DNA of 64,000 bases from contig DAOPKN010000001.1 in the NCBI GenBank assembly GCA_035391225.1, positions 1 to 64,000 of the forward strand. Direction: 5' to 3'. Source of the DNA: DAOPKN01 sp035391225 (GTDB taxonomy: Bacteria > Thermotogota > Thermotogae > MWEM01). Shown piece by piece: positions 35,401-44,500 of this stretch. Under the pieces are notes generated by a model that had not been told where the DNA came from, made no database searches, and saw nothing but the letters and a program-made list of their open reading frames with translations. Both the position numbers and the translations under genes were made by a program. Each line of letters begins with the position of its first letter. Within the stretch, counting starts at the first letter, position 1.

Positions 35401-35668
35401 CGAGGTGCAAGAACACCTGGAAAAGCACAAGAACAAGCTGGCTCTTTCCGTTGGGAAAAAGGACTGGCAAGGATTTCGAAAAGACGTGCACTCCTTGAAA
35501 GGTCTTGGTCTTGCCATGTGCTTCCAAGAACTTGTGGGAATCACGTTGGACATTGAAAAACAGCAGGAACTCCCACCCCCAGGCAAATTGGATTCCTTTT
35601 TCCTGCAAATCACACGGGAGATCCAGGAACTTTCCGTGGAGTTGCAACGATTCTTGGAAACGAGTTGA
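32453..35668 (+). CDS. Soluble hybrid kinase: PAS-GAF-like-PAS-HisKA-HATPase-2xREC-HPt
   Basis: The protein has 1071 residues and no membrane segment. Order: PAS (10-125), GAF-like (135-300), PAS (305-425), HisKA with His440 in AMSHEIRTPLSG, HATPase_c with HGGTGLGLVISNQLL, REC1 with VVDDSQKN and Asp725 in LDLSLPGENA, REC2 with Asp871 in MDIQLPVKDGYQ, and HPt with His1013 in VHSLKGLGLAM. REC1 lacks the usual MP-DG tail, so it may be a weak receiver. The first two modules, the kinase core and the tail align by eye with the 25717 gene, which has four extra PAS domains, so the two look like paralogues. GTG 32453 follows GGGGAGG. It ends 10 bases from a convergent hydrolase gene. Confidence 0.93.
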   Translation: MVEPCNELFQAPYGYLRYQVVMGPEGKVMDLQILQANATFSSLFGREPGELANRSSRESLFSQLENPEVWLKKSSQAFFHGKKMEWEQFLPKLSRWFKVYAFSVEEGTALSLWVDITTMVEERNALRNNALFFQRFLDEEQRTLDFDFLCEELKQICGAKYVAFNLFEPDAKHFRTLGLAGLPEHIEKAASFLGFELRGKRWDPDQVREEKTAGRIITLFPRLHELSGQTLSPTLVKMMEMVFSVGQTAVIRIERDGEILGDFTAIMAGGKPLENPEMVEIFARQVGLLLSRRLAEMAQFESESKFRHLFDANPALLALSDLPFGVFQDVNRAFLDKLGFSREEVIGMTPHQLGILVDPEAVSLAENHLLRFGKLNGTELQVRTKEGEVLTGLFSGEKIDTVGEPCYLTLLTDITPLKKAERAARKASLAKSEFLAAMSHEIRTPLSGVIGFCELMMSSSLDGMQKRYMENIQVSAHALMELINDILDFSKIEAGKLELEIRRVNLHELLSHCMDVVKLGAREKGLELLLDIPPDVPETVMVDGTRLRQVLTNLLGNAVKFTDSGEISLSVSFDPTPRRGGMRRFSFFVQDTGIGISEEKRKMLFQAFSQGDPSIARSHGGTGLGLVISNQLLQMMRSSLQLESLQGAGSTFSFSLELDTPSQQPSFPRFPELFKAMVVDDSQKNRGIMEKLLRAMRIETVVAANASEGLRILSHEPDVRVLFLDLSLPGENARETLRKLSGESPFLESGGVLVLMGNPGDMIPRVSFPDTGVSPVFLEKPVHRENLLRTLQGLVYKGSETKAPQPGLASGEPLAEVSGTIQVVEDHPVNRMLIRELLVKTLPGVEVVESMDGEVALSHFQKYNPDLVFMDIQLPVKDGYQVCREIRQSEKGRGKHVPIIALTASAIQGEEKRCREAGMDGFLSKPLLQHPLAEVLTTFFPIRPPRPAPSRESLRGNPKRHFDPLTLSERMGFSGEEMVRLVTEVQEHLEKHKNKLALSVGKKDWQGFRKDVHSLKGLGLAMCFQELVGITLDIEKQQELPPPGKLDSFFLQITREIQELSVELQRFLETS

Positions 35669-35678
35669 GATTTCCCCT

Positions 35679-36182
35679 TCAACAATTTTCCAGGAAACGC
35701 GCCAAGACATCGAAGGAAACGGTGTTTTGGATGCGTTCCACGAACGGGATGTTTTCGGGAGTACCGCTGGCCAGCGCGCCCCGGAGAATGATGGGGAAGA
35801 ATCCCAGGTCCGTGGCAGCCATGATGCTTGCCAACACGCAATGTTCCGCGCTGAAACCAGTGATGATCAAGGTGTCGACTTCTCGCTGGTGAAGGATTTG
35901 GGCAAGCGGGGTCTCCAGGAACATGCTCCCGGTTTTCTTGACGATCCGAACGTCTTCGGGGAGGGTTTGGAAAAAATTCGGCAATGCAAAACCCCGTGTT
36001 TCTTCCTCGGATTCGTTTTCGCGGATCTCGTGTTGCACCCAGAACACCGGTAGGCCCCTATTTCGAAACAACTGGAGTGCTCCTTGGATATAGGGAACCG
36101 CCGCTTCCAAGGATTTCCGCGTGGTTTCCCCCATTTCAAAAAAACGATTTTGCACATCCAAAACGAATAGTCCAGGTTTCAC
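35679..36182 (-). CDS. Isochorismatase-family cysteine hydrolase
   Basis: This 167-residue alpha/beta hydrolase has the family triad: Asp in FVLDVQNRF near residue 10, Lys in VKKTGSMF near 82 and Cys in GFSAEHCVLAS near 115. Members hydrolyse amides or vinyl ethers such as nicotinamide, N-carbamoylsarcosine or isochorismate; the substrate cannot be assigned here. I chose GTG 36182, preceded by AAAAGGAGGAGAAAGC; the frame runs to ATG 36212 without a ribosome site and would enter the chemoreceptor gene. It lies 26 bases downstream of that chemoreceptor and is probably cotranscribed with it. Confidence 0.9.
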   Translation of the reverse strand: MKPGLFVLDVQNRFFEMGETTRKSLEAAVPYIQGALQLFRNRGLPVFWVQHEIRENESEEETRGFALPNFFQTLPEDVRIVKKTGSMFLETPLAQILHQREVDTLIITGFSAEHCVLASIMAATDLGFFPIILRGALASGTPENIPFVERIQNTVSFDVLARFLENC

Positions 36183-36208
36183 GCTTTCTCCTCCTTTTTT
36201 CGGGTCAT

Positions 36209-38452
36209 TCAAAAATGGAACTGGTCCAGGTTTTCCTTGAGCAAGCGGGAGAGCTCCAAGAGTTTTCGAGTGGTGGGATCCAGTTCTTTCACGCTTTGCG
36301 CGTTGTTCTCCACCTCGCTTGATAACTCCGCGATCTTTGCCTGCAGGGAATGGAACTGGGAGCCCATGCGATCGGAGTTTCCCGATAGCATTTCCACTAA
36401 CCGTGATTGCTCCTGGAAATCTTCCAGCACTTCTTTCACGGATTGGTTTACCTGTTCAAACGAAAGACTGATCTTCTGCATGGTTCCGGGGATCTTGTCG
36501 ATCTGTTCCACCACTTGGTTCAGCTTGCCCAGGCTCATCCCCGAATCTTGCAACACCTCTTCCACGAGACCCGATACCACCCCCAGGTTTTGGAACGCCT
36601 CATGTGCCGTCCTGGCGGATTCGTCGGCTAACTTCCGGATTTCATCGCTTACCACCGCGAACCCCTTCCCTGCCTGGCCAGCGCGAGCGGCTTCAATAGC
36701 TGCATTAAGCGCTAATAGGTTGGTTTGTTCTGCTATGGACTGGATCTGTTGGATGAAGGCGTTGGTTTCCTCGGTAAAGCGGGTGAAGCTCTCTACCCTT
36801 TGGATGCTTTGCCCCACCATTTTCCCGATTTTGGCCAGTTTCTGGGTAGTTTCCCGGATGCTTTCCCCTTCGCCCTCCACTAACAAAAGGGTTTTCTCCG
36901 ATTCCGAAACCGAGTCAAGTACCTGGGATGCCACTTGCGCGTTGTGATTCGCGAGGTTCGCCAACTGGTCGTGCGTTTGTTGCAATCCCTCAGCAGCCTG
37001 GGAAAGCTGTTGCTGGATGCCCCCCATTTCCCGGGAAACGGTTTGGGAACTTTTCCCCGTAAAATCGATGGATTTCCGGATCTCGCTCGATTCGACGTTC
37101 ATGACGGAGGCTGCCTGGTTCGTGTTTTGCAGGGTGTTTCGAATTTTCGCTAACACTTGGTCCAGTATGCTTTCCACCCGGGAGATTTCATCTCCCCTTC
37201 CCTTTTTTCGGCGAAACTGAACACCAAGGTCCAAGTTTCCGAGTTTCCGGGTGTTTTCGATCAGGCGTAGCAGGGGGCGACGAATCGAAGTACGGACGAT
37301 GATCCAAACCCCGAGGCTTCCCAACAACGTCATCAACAAGAAAAGCGAGATTTGCCAACGGGAGCTTCCCAACCGGGAAGTGATTTCGCTGGACTTGGAC
37401 ACGGATCGGTCGAAAACTTCTCGGAAATCTCTTTCCGCGGAAGACAATGCGGGGTCAAGGATTCCGTACAGGCTGGAAACCGTGTTCTTGATGTCCTGGT
37501 TGATCAGATGGAAGGCCTGCTGGCGAAGTTCTTCCCTTTTGGCAATGTAGTCATCGATCGTTTCGTTGGCAGTGACAACGTCAAGGTTGCGGCTCTCGAT
37601 GTCCATCATGGCGAGCAGCATCTGGGAAACGTGGGATTGGTACACGCTGAGGCTTTCCGAAAGCAGTGCCACTTCGTTTTCGGAAAAAGCCGCATCCGAT
37701 TGGATTTGCTTGATCAATGCCCTGGCAATGGTCCGAACCTGCCTTTTCACGCTGAGTCCCAATTCGGGGTTCGCGAGCAACGACCGGGAAAGGAACTGGA
37801 GTTGCAGGAAGGAAGGGTTGGATGCAATGGCGGGAAAGATCTCCTGGTCCCATAGCCGCTCCAGCTCATAAAGAGAGAGCTCGCCGATGGAAAGGTTCTC
37901 GATCGCCTCTCCCTGTATGAAGGCGGAAAGCTTCTGTTGGACTCGGGATTCATCCATATCTTGGAAGGAGAGAAGGTTGTCTCGAAGCTGCTGGATTTCC
38001 TGGTTTTTTTGGTCCACGATGTTCTCCCGGTAGTCGGAAACCATCTGGTCGTGGTACAATTCATTGGCTTTCAGATCAAACACCTGGTTCACCGTTTTTT
38101 CCAAGGATGCCAGTTGACTGTCCAACGCTTCTTTCTGCGCCAGTTCGGGAACTTGCGTTTTCGCTTGCTGGAAAAGAGTTTGGAAGTTTTTCCGCGTGGT
38201 CTCCATCTCGGAGGAGGTTCCTACGTATCCCAGTAGTAGAACGTCCTGGAGCATTTCCGAAAGGTGGTTCTTGAACGCACTCACGTGCTGGTACCCGTCG
38301 AAGCTTGTGGCGGAAACACCCAGGTTGGAACGGATTTGGCCGCCGAACGATTCCAACTGGGAAAAGGAAGAGTTGGCAAGGAAAAACACGACCGCAAGGA
38401 ACAGGAAGATCAAGACAAACCCGGAAAATACCTTCGTGGTGATTTTCACCAT
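36209..38452 (-). CDS. Methyl-accepting chemotaxis protein with large periplasmic sensor
   Basis: This is about 747 residues. TM1 lies near 8-28 (FSGFVLIFLFLAVVFFLA) and TM2 near 367-390 (ISLFLLMTLLGSLGVWIIV). Between them is a roughly 335-residue, helical, glutamine-rich sensor, longer than common four-helix or Cache sensors. A HAMP domain follows, then the signalling domain with the conserved tip IAEQTNLLALNAAIEAARAG and FAVVSDEIRKLADESA. No C-terminal CheR-binding pentapeptide is seen (the protein ends DQFHF). The ATG is preceded by a weak GGGGG site; GTG 38485 is the alternative. No other chemotaxis gene is in the window, so it works with a distant CheA/CheW. Confidence 0.93.
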   Translation of the reverse strand: MVKITTKVFSGFVLIFLFLAVVFFLANSSFSQLESFGGQIRSNLGVSATSFDGYQHVSAFKNHLSEMLQDVLLLGYVGTSSEMETTRKNFQTLFQQAKTQVPELAQKEALDSQLASLEKTVNQVFDLKANELYHDQMVSDYRENIVDQKNQEIQQLRDNLLSFQDMDESRVQQKLSAFIQGEAIENLSIGELSLYELERLWDQEIFPAIASNPSFLQLQFLSRSLLANPELGLSVKRQVRTIARALIKQIQSDAAFSENEVALLSESLSVYQSHVSQMLLAMMDIESRNLDVVTANETIDDYIAKREELRQQAFHLINQDIKNTVSSLYGILDPALSSAERDFREVFDRSVSKSSEITSRLGSSRWQISLFLLMTLLGSLGVWIIVRTSIRRPLLRLIENTRKLGNLDLGVQFRRKKGRGDEISRVESILDQVLAKIRNTLQNTNQAASVMNVESSEIRKSIDFTGKSSQTVSREMGGIQQQLSQAAEGLQQTHDQLANLANHNAQVASQVLDSVSESEKTLLLVEGEGESIRETTQKLAKIGKMVGQSIQRVESFTRFTEETNAFIQQIQSIAEQTNLLALNAAIEAARAGQAGKGFAVVSDEIRKLADESARTAHEAFQNLGVVSGLVEEVLQDSGMSLGKLNQVVEQIDKIPGTMQKISLSFEQVNQSVKEVLEDFQEQSRLVEMLSGNSDRMGSQFHSLQAKIAELSSEVENNAQSVKELDPTTRKLLELSRLLKENLDQFHF

Positions 38453-38538
38453 GTATTCCCCCGTTTCTGGTTTGGGATACTTCACTTTAACAAATTTCTT
38501 GGCGGATTTCCAGTTTCGCCAGGTTTCTTTTCTATTTC

Positions 38539-38567
38539 TTGAGGAAAAATTTTTTTACCGGTAAATC
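38539..38567 (+). promoter_or_regulatory. Promoter for the DUF4180 gene, overlapped by a palindrome
   Basis: TTGAGG (38539-38544) and TAAATC (38562-38567) are 17 bases apart. The perfect palindrome TTTACCGGTAAA (38554-38565) covers the spacer end and the -10, as expected for a repressor site. Confidence 0.45.
38554..38565 (+). promoter_or_regulatory. 12-bp perfect palindrome TTTACCGGTAAA, possible operator
   Basis: It is a perfect inverted repeat in the intergenic region between the chemoreceptor and the DUF4180 gene. I saw no second copy in the window. Confidence 0.45.
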
Positions 38568-38585
38568 CCAAAGGAGGTTTTTTCA

Positions 38586-38954
38586 TTGCACTTCTTCATT
38601 CGAGAGGATTCCAAAAGCAAGTTCTTGGAAACGGACCCTACTTCCGGATGGCAGGTGGGGATCGAGGAACTGTTGGACCTCATGGTTTTGCACGGAGATC
38701 GAAACCTGGATTTCCTGGTGTTTCACCCGGAAAACCTGGATAGTGGTTTCTTCGACCTGAAAACAGGAATCGCGGGGGAATTCTTGCAAAAAATGATCAA
38801 TTACAGGGTCCCAGGGGTGTTCCTGGTTCCTTTGGAAAAGATGCGAGGGAAATTCCTACAAATGGCGAGTGAAGCCAACAGTTCCAAGCATTTCCGTTTC
38901 CTTCCAAAGGAGGAGAACACACCCCTTTCCACAGGCTTCTCCCCCTTCGAGTGA
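38586..38954 (+). CDS. DUF4180 domain protein
   Basis: This small protein of 122 residues carries the DUF4180 signature GFFDLKTGIAGEFLQKMINYR near residues 54-74, preceded by a helix GIEELLDLMVLHG and strand DFLVFHPENL. The family is small, cytosolic and of unknown function. TTG 38586 is used: AAAGGAGG lies eight bases upstream and no ATG is available in a sensible place. It is flanked by a divergent chemoreceptor gene and a convergent hybrid kinase gene (23 bases between stops), so it is transcribed alone. Confidence 0.85.
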   Translation: MHFFIREDSKSKFLETDPTSGWQVGIEELLDLMVLHGDRNLDFLVFHPENLDSGFFDLKTGIAGEFLQKMINYRVPGVFLVPLEKMRGKFLQMASEANSSKHFRFLPKEENTPLSTGFSPFE

Positions 38955-38977
38955 ACCCAGGGGGAAATGACCCGGAG

Positions 38978-41362
38978 CTATTCTTTTCCCCGCGGTTGCT
39001 CTCGGGGGGGGAAAGGGGATACGGGGAAGAGGCTTTCCAGGATTTCGAACAACTCCAAAGGCTCCACCGGCTTGGCGATGTACGCGTCCATTCCTGCGCT
39101 TAGCGCGCGCTCCCTGTCACTCCTAAGGGCGTAAGCCGTCACCGCGATGATGGGAAGGTGTGTTTTGCTTCCCGTAGCTTTTTCGCGTTCTCGGATCTTT
39201 TCTGCGGCCTGGAAGCCATCCATGCGTGGCATTTGGCAATCCATGAAAACCACGTCCACGTTTTTTTGCTGCAAGATCTCCAGGGCTTCTTTCCCGTTTT
39301 CGGCGATGAAGCACTCGAACCCACGCGTTTGGAGGAGCGTTTGAAGGAAGCGGGCACTCACTACATCGTCCTCCACGATGAGTCCCCGGATAACTCCCGG
39401 TTCACCTGGAATGCGTGCAAACCGAAACCCGGCTTCGAAAGAAGCAAGGTTTCGTTGTTGCGGGTTTTCTTCATCCCACACGGAAAAAGGAAGGTCAAAG
39501 AAAAAGCGGCTTCCCTTGCCCTCCTCGCTTTCTACGTGAAGTTTTCCCCCCATCAACCGGACCAATTTCTCCGCGATGGCCAAACCCAGTCCCGATCCCC
39601 CGTATTTTCGCGTCAGGTTGTCGTCAACCTGAACGAAGGGCTGGAAAATGGCCTCTTGCATTTCACTTGGAATTCCGATTCCAGTGTCCGATACCTCGAA
39701 ACGAAGCCATTGTTTCCGTGAAGGTGGATCCAAAAGGCTGGGGGTTCCCAATGGTTGAACACCAAGAACCACCGTTCCAGATGGGGAAAACTTCAGGGCG
39801 TTGGAAAGCAGGTTTCCCAGAACCTGTTGGATCTTGGAGGGGTCCCCCAGTAAGGCGGGGGGAATCCACTCTTCCATCTGCATGTGCAGCTGGAGTTTTT
39901 TGCTCTGCGCCTGCTGTTGAAAGGAATTCAAACACTGGCGCCCCAACTCCAAGGGATGAAAGGGGAGGTTTTCCAGTTCCATTTTGCCCGCCTCGATCCG
40001 AGAGATATCCAACAAACGATCGATTAATTCCAGCAGCGTCCGGGCGGAAAAGCGGATCGACGACAGGAATTCCTTCTGTTCCGGAGTCACGGGGGTGCTC
40101 TCCAACAGGCTCAAGTAGCCGAAAACACCGTTCATGGGCGTGCGAAGCTCGTGGGACATGTTTGCCAGGAAAGCTGTTTTGGCTCGGCTCGCAGACTCGG
40201 CTTCTTCCAGGGCTTCTTTCAGTTCCCTTTCCATTTTCCTTGCCTTGCTGACATCACGGAAGAAGTTCACGCTTACCTCTGGAGAAAGACGAACACTTTC
40301 GAAATCGAACAGCTTGGTTTGGCCATCCTTGCTGGAAAACGAGACCTCTCCCCTGCAATTGCCCTTTTCGGCGTACTCCATCATCAAGTCGCGCATCGTG
40401 GAGAGCGATTCTGGGCCCACGAGTTCCAGGAAGTTTCGCTGCAATACCTCTTCCTGCGTGTATCCAGTGAGGAAACAACCAGCTGGGTTGATGTCGAGAA
40501 CCGTTCCTTCTTCGTTCGTGACGGCGATGCCGAAAGGGGCCTTTTCCAGGTAGAAATGTAGTTTCTTTTGCGTGTCCTGTGCTTCTTCCAGCGCAGACAG
40601 CGATTCCGTCCTGTCTAGAACGTAACCCCTGATGTGAAGGGGGGTGCCGGAAAGATCCCGTTCCACGATCGCCTTGATCAACACGTGACGCACTTGCTTG
40701 TTGGGCCGGATGATGCGGAGCGTGACTTCTTTCTCGAGGGAGTCACAGTGTAGGGATGCTACGAGATGATCCCAGCGATCCCGATCTTGCGGGTGGACTA
40801 AGGTTCGGAAAAAACCGTAAGCGACCGAATCGCCTGTCACGGGAAGACCACAGATCCGGAACAACTCTTCCGACCAAGAAACTTGCCGTGTCTGCAAGTC
40901 GGCATCCCAGGTCCCCAGGTGGGCAAGTTGCTGGATCTTGGAGAATTCCATCCAAGATTTTTGCCGTTCGGGATTCGTGAGCCAAGGAGACAGCTTTTGG
41001 GCGGTGATGTCCTGGTACACCGTGGTGAAAAAGCCATCCCCGCTGGAGATGACCCTTGTGGAAAACCACTTCTGCAGCCTGGGGGAAAAGGCCTCGCTTG
41101 CCTCTTCACCCCCATTCCGAGCGACTTTTCCAAAGAGTGTGATCCATTCCTTCTCCCTTGGATGGGGGTGCGGGACCAGTTGGGAAAACCTCGTTCCCAC
41201 GATTTGCTCCGGGGGTTTTCCCAGCATTTCTGCGAAGGCCGGGTTCACATCCAGGTACTCGAAATCCTCTGGTTCCCCGCTTGCATCAAGCAGAATGCGA
41301 TGCAATGCAACTGCGCAGGGGACCTTTTTCCATATGTTGGAAGTATCCGGGGTTTTGGCCAT
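38978..41362 (-). CDS. Soluble hybrid kinase: 3xPAS-HisKA-HATPase-REC
   Basis: The protein has 794 residues, no membrane helix. PAS domains occupy about 10-125, 140-265 and 275-385. HisKA has His404 in NMSHELRTPMNG, HATPase_c has YGGSGLGLAIAEKLVRLMGG, and the C-terminal receiver (655-775) has LIVEDDVV and Asp708 in FMDCQMPRMDG. There is no HPt, so a separate phosphotransfer protein is needed. I chose ATG 41362, seven bases after AAGGAG; the frame is open to 41440 but that stretch holds the promoter. It is transcribed divergently from the membrane kinase at 41518. Confidence 0.92.
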   Translation of the reverse strand: MAKTPDTSNIWKKVPCAVALHRILLDASGEPEDFEYLDVNPAFAEMLGKPPEQIVGTRFSQLVPHPHPREKEWITLFGKVARNGGEEASEAFSPRLQKWFSTRVISSGDGFFTTVYQDITAQKLSPWLTNPERQKSWMEFSKIQQLAHLGTWDADLQTRQVSWSEELFRICGLPVTGDSVAYGFFRTLVHPQDRDRWDHLVASLHCDSLEKEVTLRIIRPNKQVRHVLIKAIVERDLSGTPLHIRGYVLDRTESLSALEEAQDTQKKLHFYLEKAPFGIAVTNEEGTVLDINPAGCFLTGYTQEEVLQRNFLELVGPESLSTMRDLMMEYAEKGNCRGEVSFSSKDGQTKLFDFESVRLSPEVSVNFFRDVSKARKMERELKEALEEAESASRAKTAFLANMSHELRTPMNGVFGYLSLLESTPVTPEQKEFLSSIRFSARTLLELIDRLLDISRIEAGKMELENLPFHPLELGRQCLNSFQQQAQSKKLQLHMQMEEWIPPALLGDPSKIQQVLGNLLSNALKFSPSGTVVLGVQPLGTPSLLDPPSRKQWLRFEVSDTGIGIPSEMQEAIFQPFVQVDDNLTRKYGGSGLGLAIAEKLVRLMGGKLHVESEEGKGSRFFFDLPFSVWDEENPQQRNLASFEAGFRFARIPGEPGVIRGLIVEDDVVSARFLQTLLQTRGFECFIAENGKEALEILQQKNVDVVFMDCQMPRMDGFQAAEKIREREKATGSKTHLPIIAVTAYALRSDRERALSAGMDAYIAKPVEPLELFEILESLFPVSPFPPREQPRGKE

Positions 41363-41432
41363 TTTACTGCTCCTTCCACTCGTTTGCGCGCGAAACGAAG
41401 GGGGCAAATGTTCGTGGGATTCGTGCTGGAAC

Positions 41433-41462
41433 TTGTTCATTTAAGCAAATTTCAGGTATAAT
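41433..41462 (+). promoter_or_regulatory. Promoter for the 1073-residue membrane kinase
   Basis: TTGTTC (41433-41438) and a perfect TATAAT (41457-41462) with an 18-base spacer, 55 bases before the GTG start. Confidence 0.55.
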
Positions 41463-41468
41463 TGTCAA
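41439..41468 (-). promoter_or_regulatory. Promoter for the 3xPAS hybrid kinase
   Basis: On the minus strand a perfect TTGACA (41463-41468) is followed after 18 bases by TTAAAT (41439-41444). It interlocks with the plus-strand promoter of the divergent kinase, so the two cannot fire together. Confidence 0.45.
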
Positions 41469-41517
41469 GGGAAATCCCAGGTTTGCCATTTTTTCTGGGT
41501 GTGGAAGGGGGAAATTT

Positions 41518-44500
41518 GTGGAAGAGAAGCCGGCGTTTTTACTCCAGGAGCTACGTTCCAAGCTACTTGATGTCGTTTCCATTCCGGTGATGCTCTTTTT
41601 CGGAGTGTTCCTTTTTCCCGAAATCCTGCGGAGTTTTTCCCAGGGGTTTTCGTGGCTTCCCATGGGCTACGCGGTTCTCTACGCATGTTTCATCGTTTCC
41701 TGGTTCTATCGGAGACATCTTTCCTTTCGGTTTCGCGCCCTGCTGTTTTCCGGCATTTTCTTGCTTGCTGGGGTTGCTGCTCTCTTTTCCCAGGGTTTAA
41801 ACGGGGGAGGGCAGGCTTTCCTTTTTGGTTTCGTCTTCTTTTCCTTCGTTTTTTGGGGGGAATGGCCCGGGGTGTTGTCTTCCCTTTTCTCCTTGGGGCT
41901 CTTGGCACTCGCTGGTGGTTTAATGGCTTCCGGTGTTTGGGTGGTTCCCCCAAATGTTCTGTCAAACTCGGGGCAATGGACTTCCTGGGTGTCCGCCATG
42001 GGCTTGTTTTCCCTTCTCTGCGTAGCTTCCGGAACAAGCTTTTTCTTCGTGGGCCATCGGCTTCTCAAGTCCTTGGAAGAAGAACGGAAAAGAGGCCAGG
42101 AAATCTATGGAAGCTGGGAAAACCTCAAGATTACCCTGGATTCCATCAGCGACGGGGTGATCGTAACCGATACCCAGGGTTTCGTGATCCGGATGAACCG
42201 AGTGGCCGAGCAGATGACCGGATGGACGATGCTGGAAGCAAGGGGAAAGGAATTGCAGCAGGTTTTCCACATTTTCGATTCCAAAACCGGCAAGGTACCA
42301 GGAAGCGTGGTTGCCAAGGTGATAGAATCGGGACAGGTTGTGGGGTTTGCCAACCACACGATTCTCCAATCAAGGGAGGGCAGGAGTTTCCACGTAGCAG
42401 ATTCCGCCTCGCCTTTGAAGGACGCAGATGGCAACCTCAGCGGTGTGGTGGTCGTTTTCCGTGATGTGACCGAGGATTACCTTGCCCAAGAGAACCTGTT
42501 GGAAAGCGAGGCAAAGTACCGGGGGCTTTTCGAATCCATCAGCAGTTGCGTTGCGATTTACCGGGCGGTGGATGGTGGAAAGGATTTCGAAATCGTGGAC
42601 TTCAATCCAGCCGCGGAAAAGAACGAAAACCTTCCCCGCCACCAGGTTGTTGGAAAACGATTACTGCAAGTTTTTCCCGGGGTAAAAGAGTTCGGGTTAT
42701 TTGATATCTTGCTGCGGGTTTGGAAAACGGGGGAGCCGGAGCATTTTCCCCTCGGCTTCTACAAAGATGAGCGTGTGCAGGGATGGAAAGAGAACTTCGT
42801 GCTACGCTTGCCTTCCGGTGAAGTGGTGGCGGTGTACGATGACGTTTCCGAAAGGGTACGAGGGCAGCAAGACCTCCAAAACGAAAGGGACTTGCTGCAG
42901 GGTTTGTTGGATAACCTTTTCCTTGGAGTAACCGTTTGGGATAAGGATGGGGCCTTGTCCCAGGTAAATGCGGGTTTCACCGCGCTCACGGGGTACAACC
43001 TGGAGGATGTGCCAGATTTGGATTCGTGGTTTGCAAAAGCCTACCCCGACCCAGAGTACCGGGGAAAAGTGATGGCGGACTGGGAAGTGGCCCAGGGTCA
43101 GGGAAAAAGCGTGCGGGAATTCCGTATCCACTGCAAGGATGGCCAACAAAAAGACATTGAGTTCCGTGGAAGCTTCTTGACCAGCCAAAAGGCAATCGTA
43201 ACCCTTGCCGATATTTCCGCGAGGAAAGAATCGGAAAAGAGAATGGCCTTGTTGTCACAGAGGTTGTCGCTTGCGGTGGAATCCGCGGGGATTGGCGTCT
43301 GGGAGCTGGATTTTTCCGATAACCACCTTTCCTGGGATTTCGACATGTATTCGCTCTACGGGATAGAACCCAAGGATTTCGGAGGCCAGTTCGAGGATTG
43401 GAGAAAAGGGGTGCATCCCCAAGACTTGGAAAGGGCCGAAAGAGAAGTCCAGCAAGCCGTGGAAGGGAAAAGGAAATTCAACACGCAGTTCCGGGTGGTG
43501 CATCCGGATGGTTCGATCCGCCACCTGCGTGCTTTTGGAAAGGTTTTGCGCGATGCTCAGGACCGCCCAACGAAAATGCTGGGGGTGAACTACGATATCA
43601 CCCCGTTGGTTCTTGCAGAAGAGTCGCTGCGCAGCAGCGAGCGCCGGTTCCGCTCGCTGATCGAAAGCGTGGAAGGAATTTCCATCTACGGTTACGACCA
43701 GGAGATGCGTGTTTTCTTCTGGAACAGGGCCGCAGAAAAGCTCTACGGATTTTCCTTCTCGGAGGTACAGGGGAAGTGTCTTTCCAACCTGATTTTCCCG
43801 GAATCCGCGGGCGGCAAACTGGAAGCCCTGCACCGCGAGTGGAAAGAACGGGGAAAGATGATCCCCGCGGGCGAAACGGTGATGCAAAAGAAGGACAAAA
43901 GCCCCGTGTTCGTTTTTGCTTCACGGGTTCTGTATGAAACGCCGACCGAGAAGGAATGGTTCTGCTTCGACGTGGACCTGACCCCCATCCACCAAGTCCA
44001 AGACGAATTGATCAAGGCCAAGGAAAAGGCGGAGGAAGGGAATCGCCTCAAATCTGCGTTCCTTGCCAACATGAGCCACGAAATCCGAACCCCCATGAAC
44101 GGTATCTTGGGGTTCTCAAGGCTTTTGCAACAACCCGATCTTTCGGGGGAGCAAAGGGTAGAGTTCATCGAGTTGATCCAGCAAAGTGGAAAGAGAATGT
44201 TGAACCTGATCAACGACTTGATCGATATCTCCAAGATCGAATCGGGCCAGATGGAAGTCACCATTTCCCCCACCGATGTCAAGGAAATGTGCTCCAAGGT
44301 GCTCCGCTTTTTCCAACCGGAAGCGCGGCAAAAAGGTTTGCAGTTCTCCTGTGAGAACGATTTGGGTGGTGCGCCCTTACTCGTGGATACCGATGGTGAA
44401 AAGGTGTATGCCGTGCTGGTGAACCTCGTGAAAAACGCTTTGAAGTACACCGAATCGGGTTCCATCCACTTCGGGTACGGCGTACGGGAAGAACAACTGG

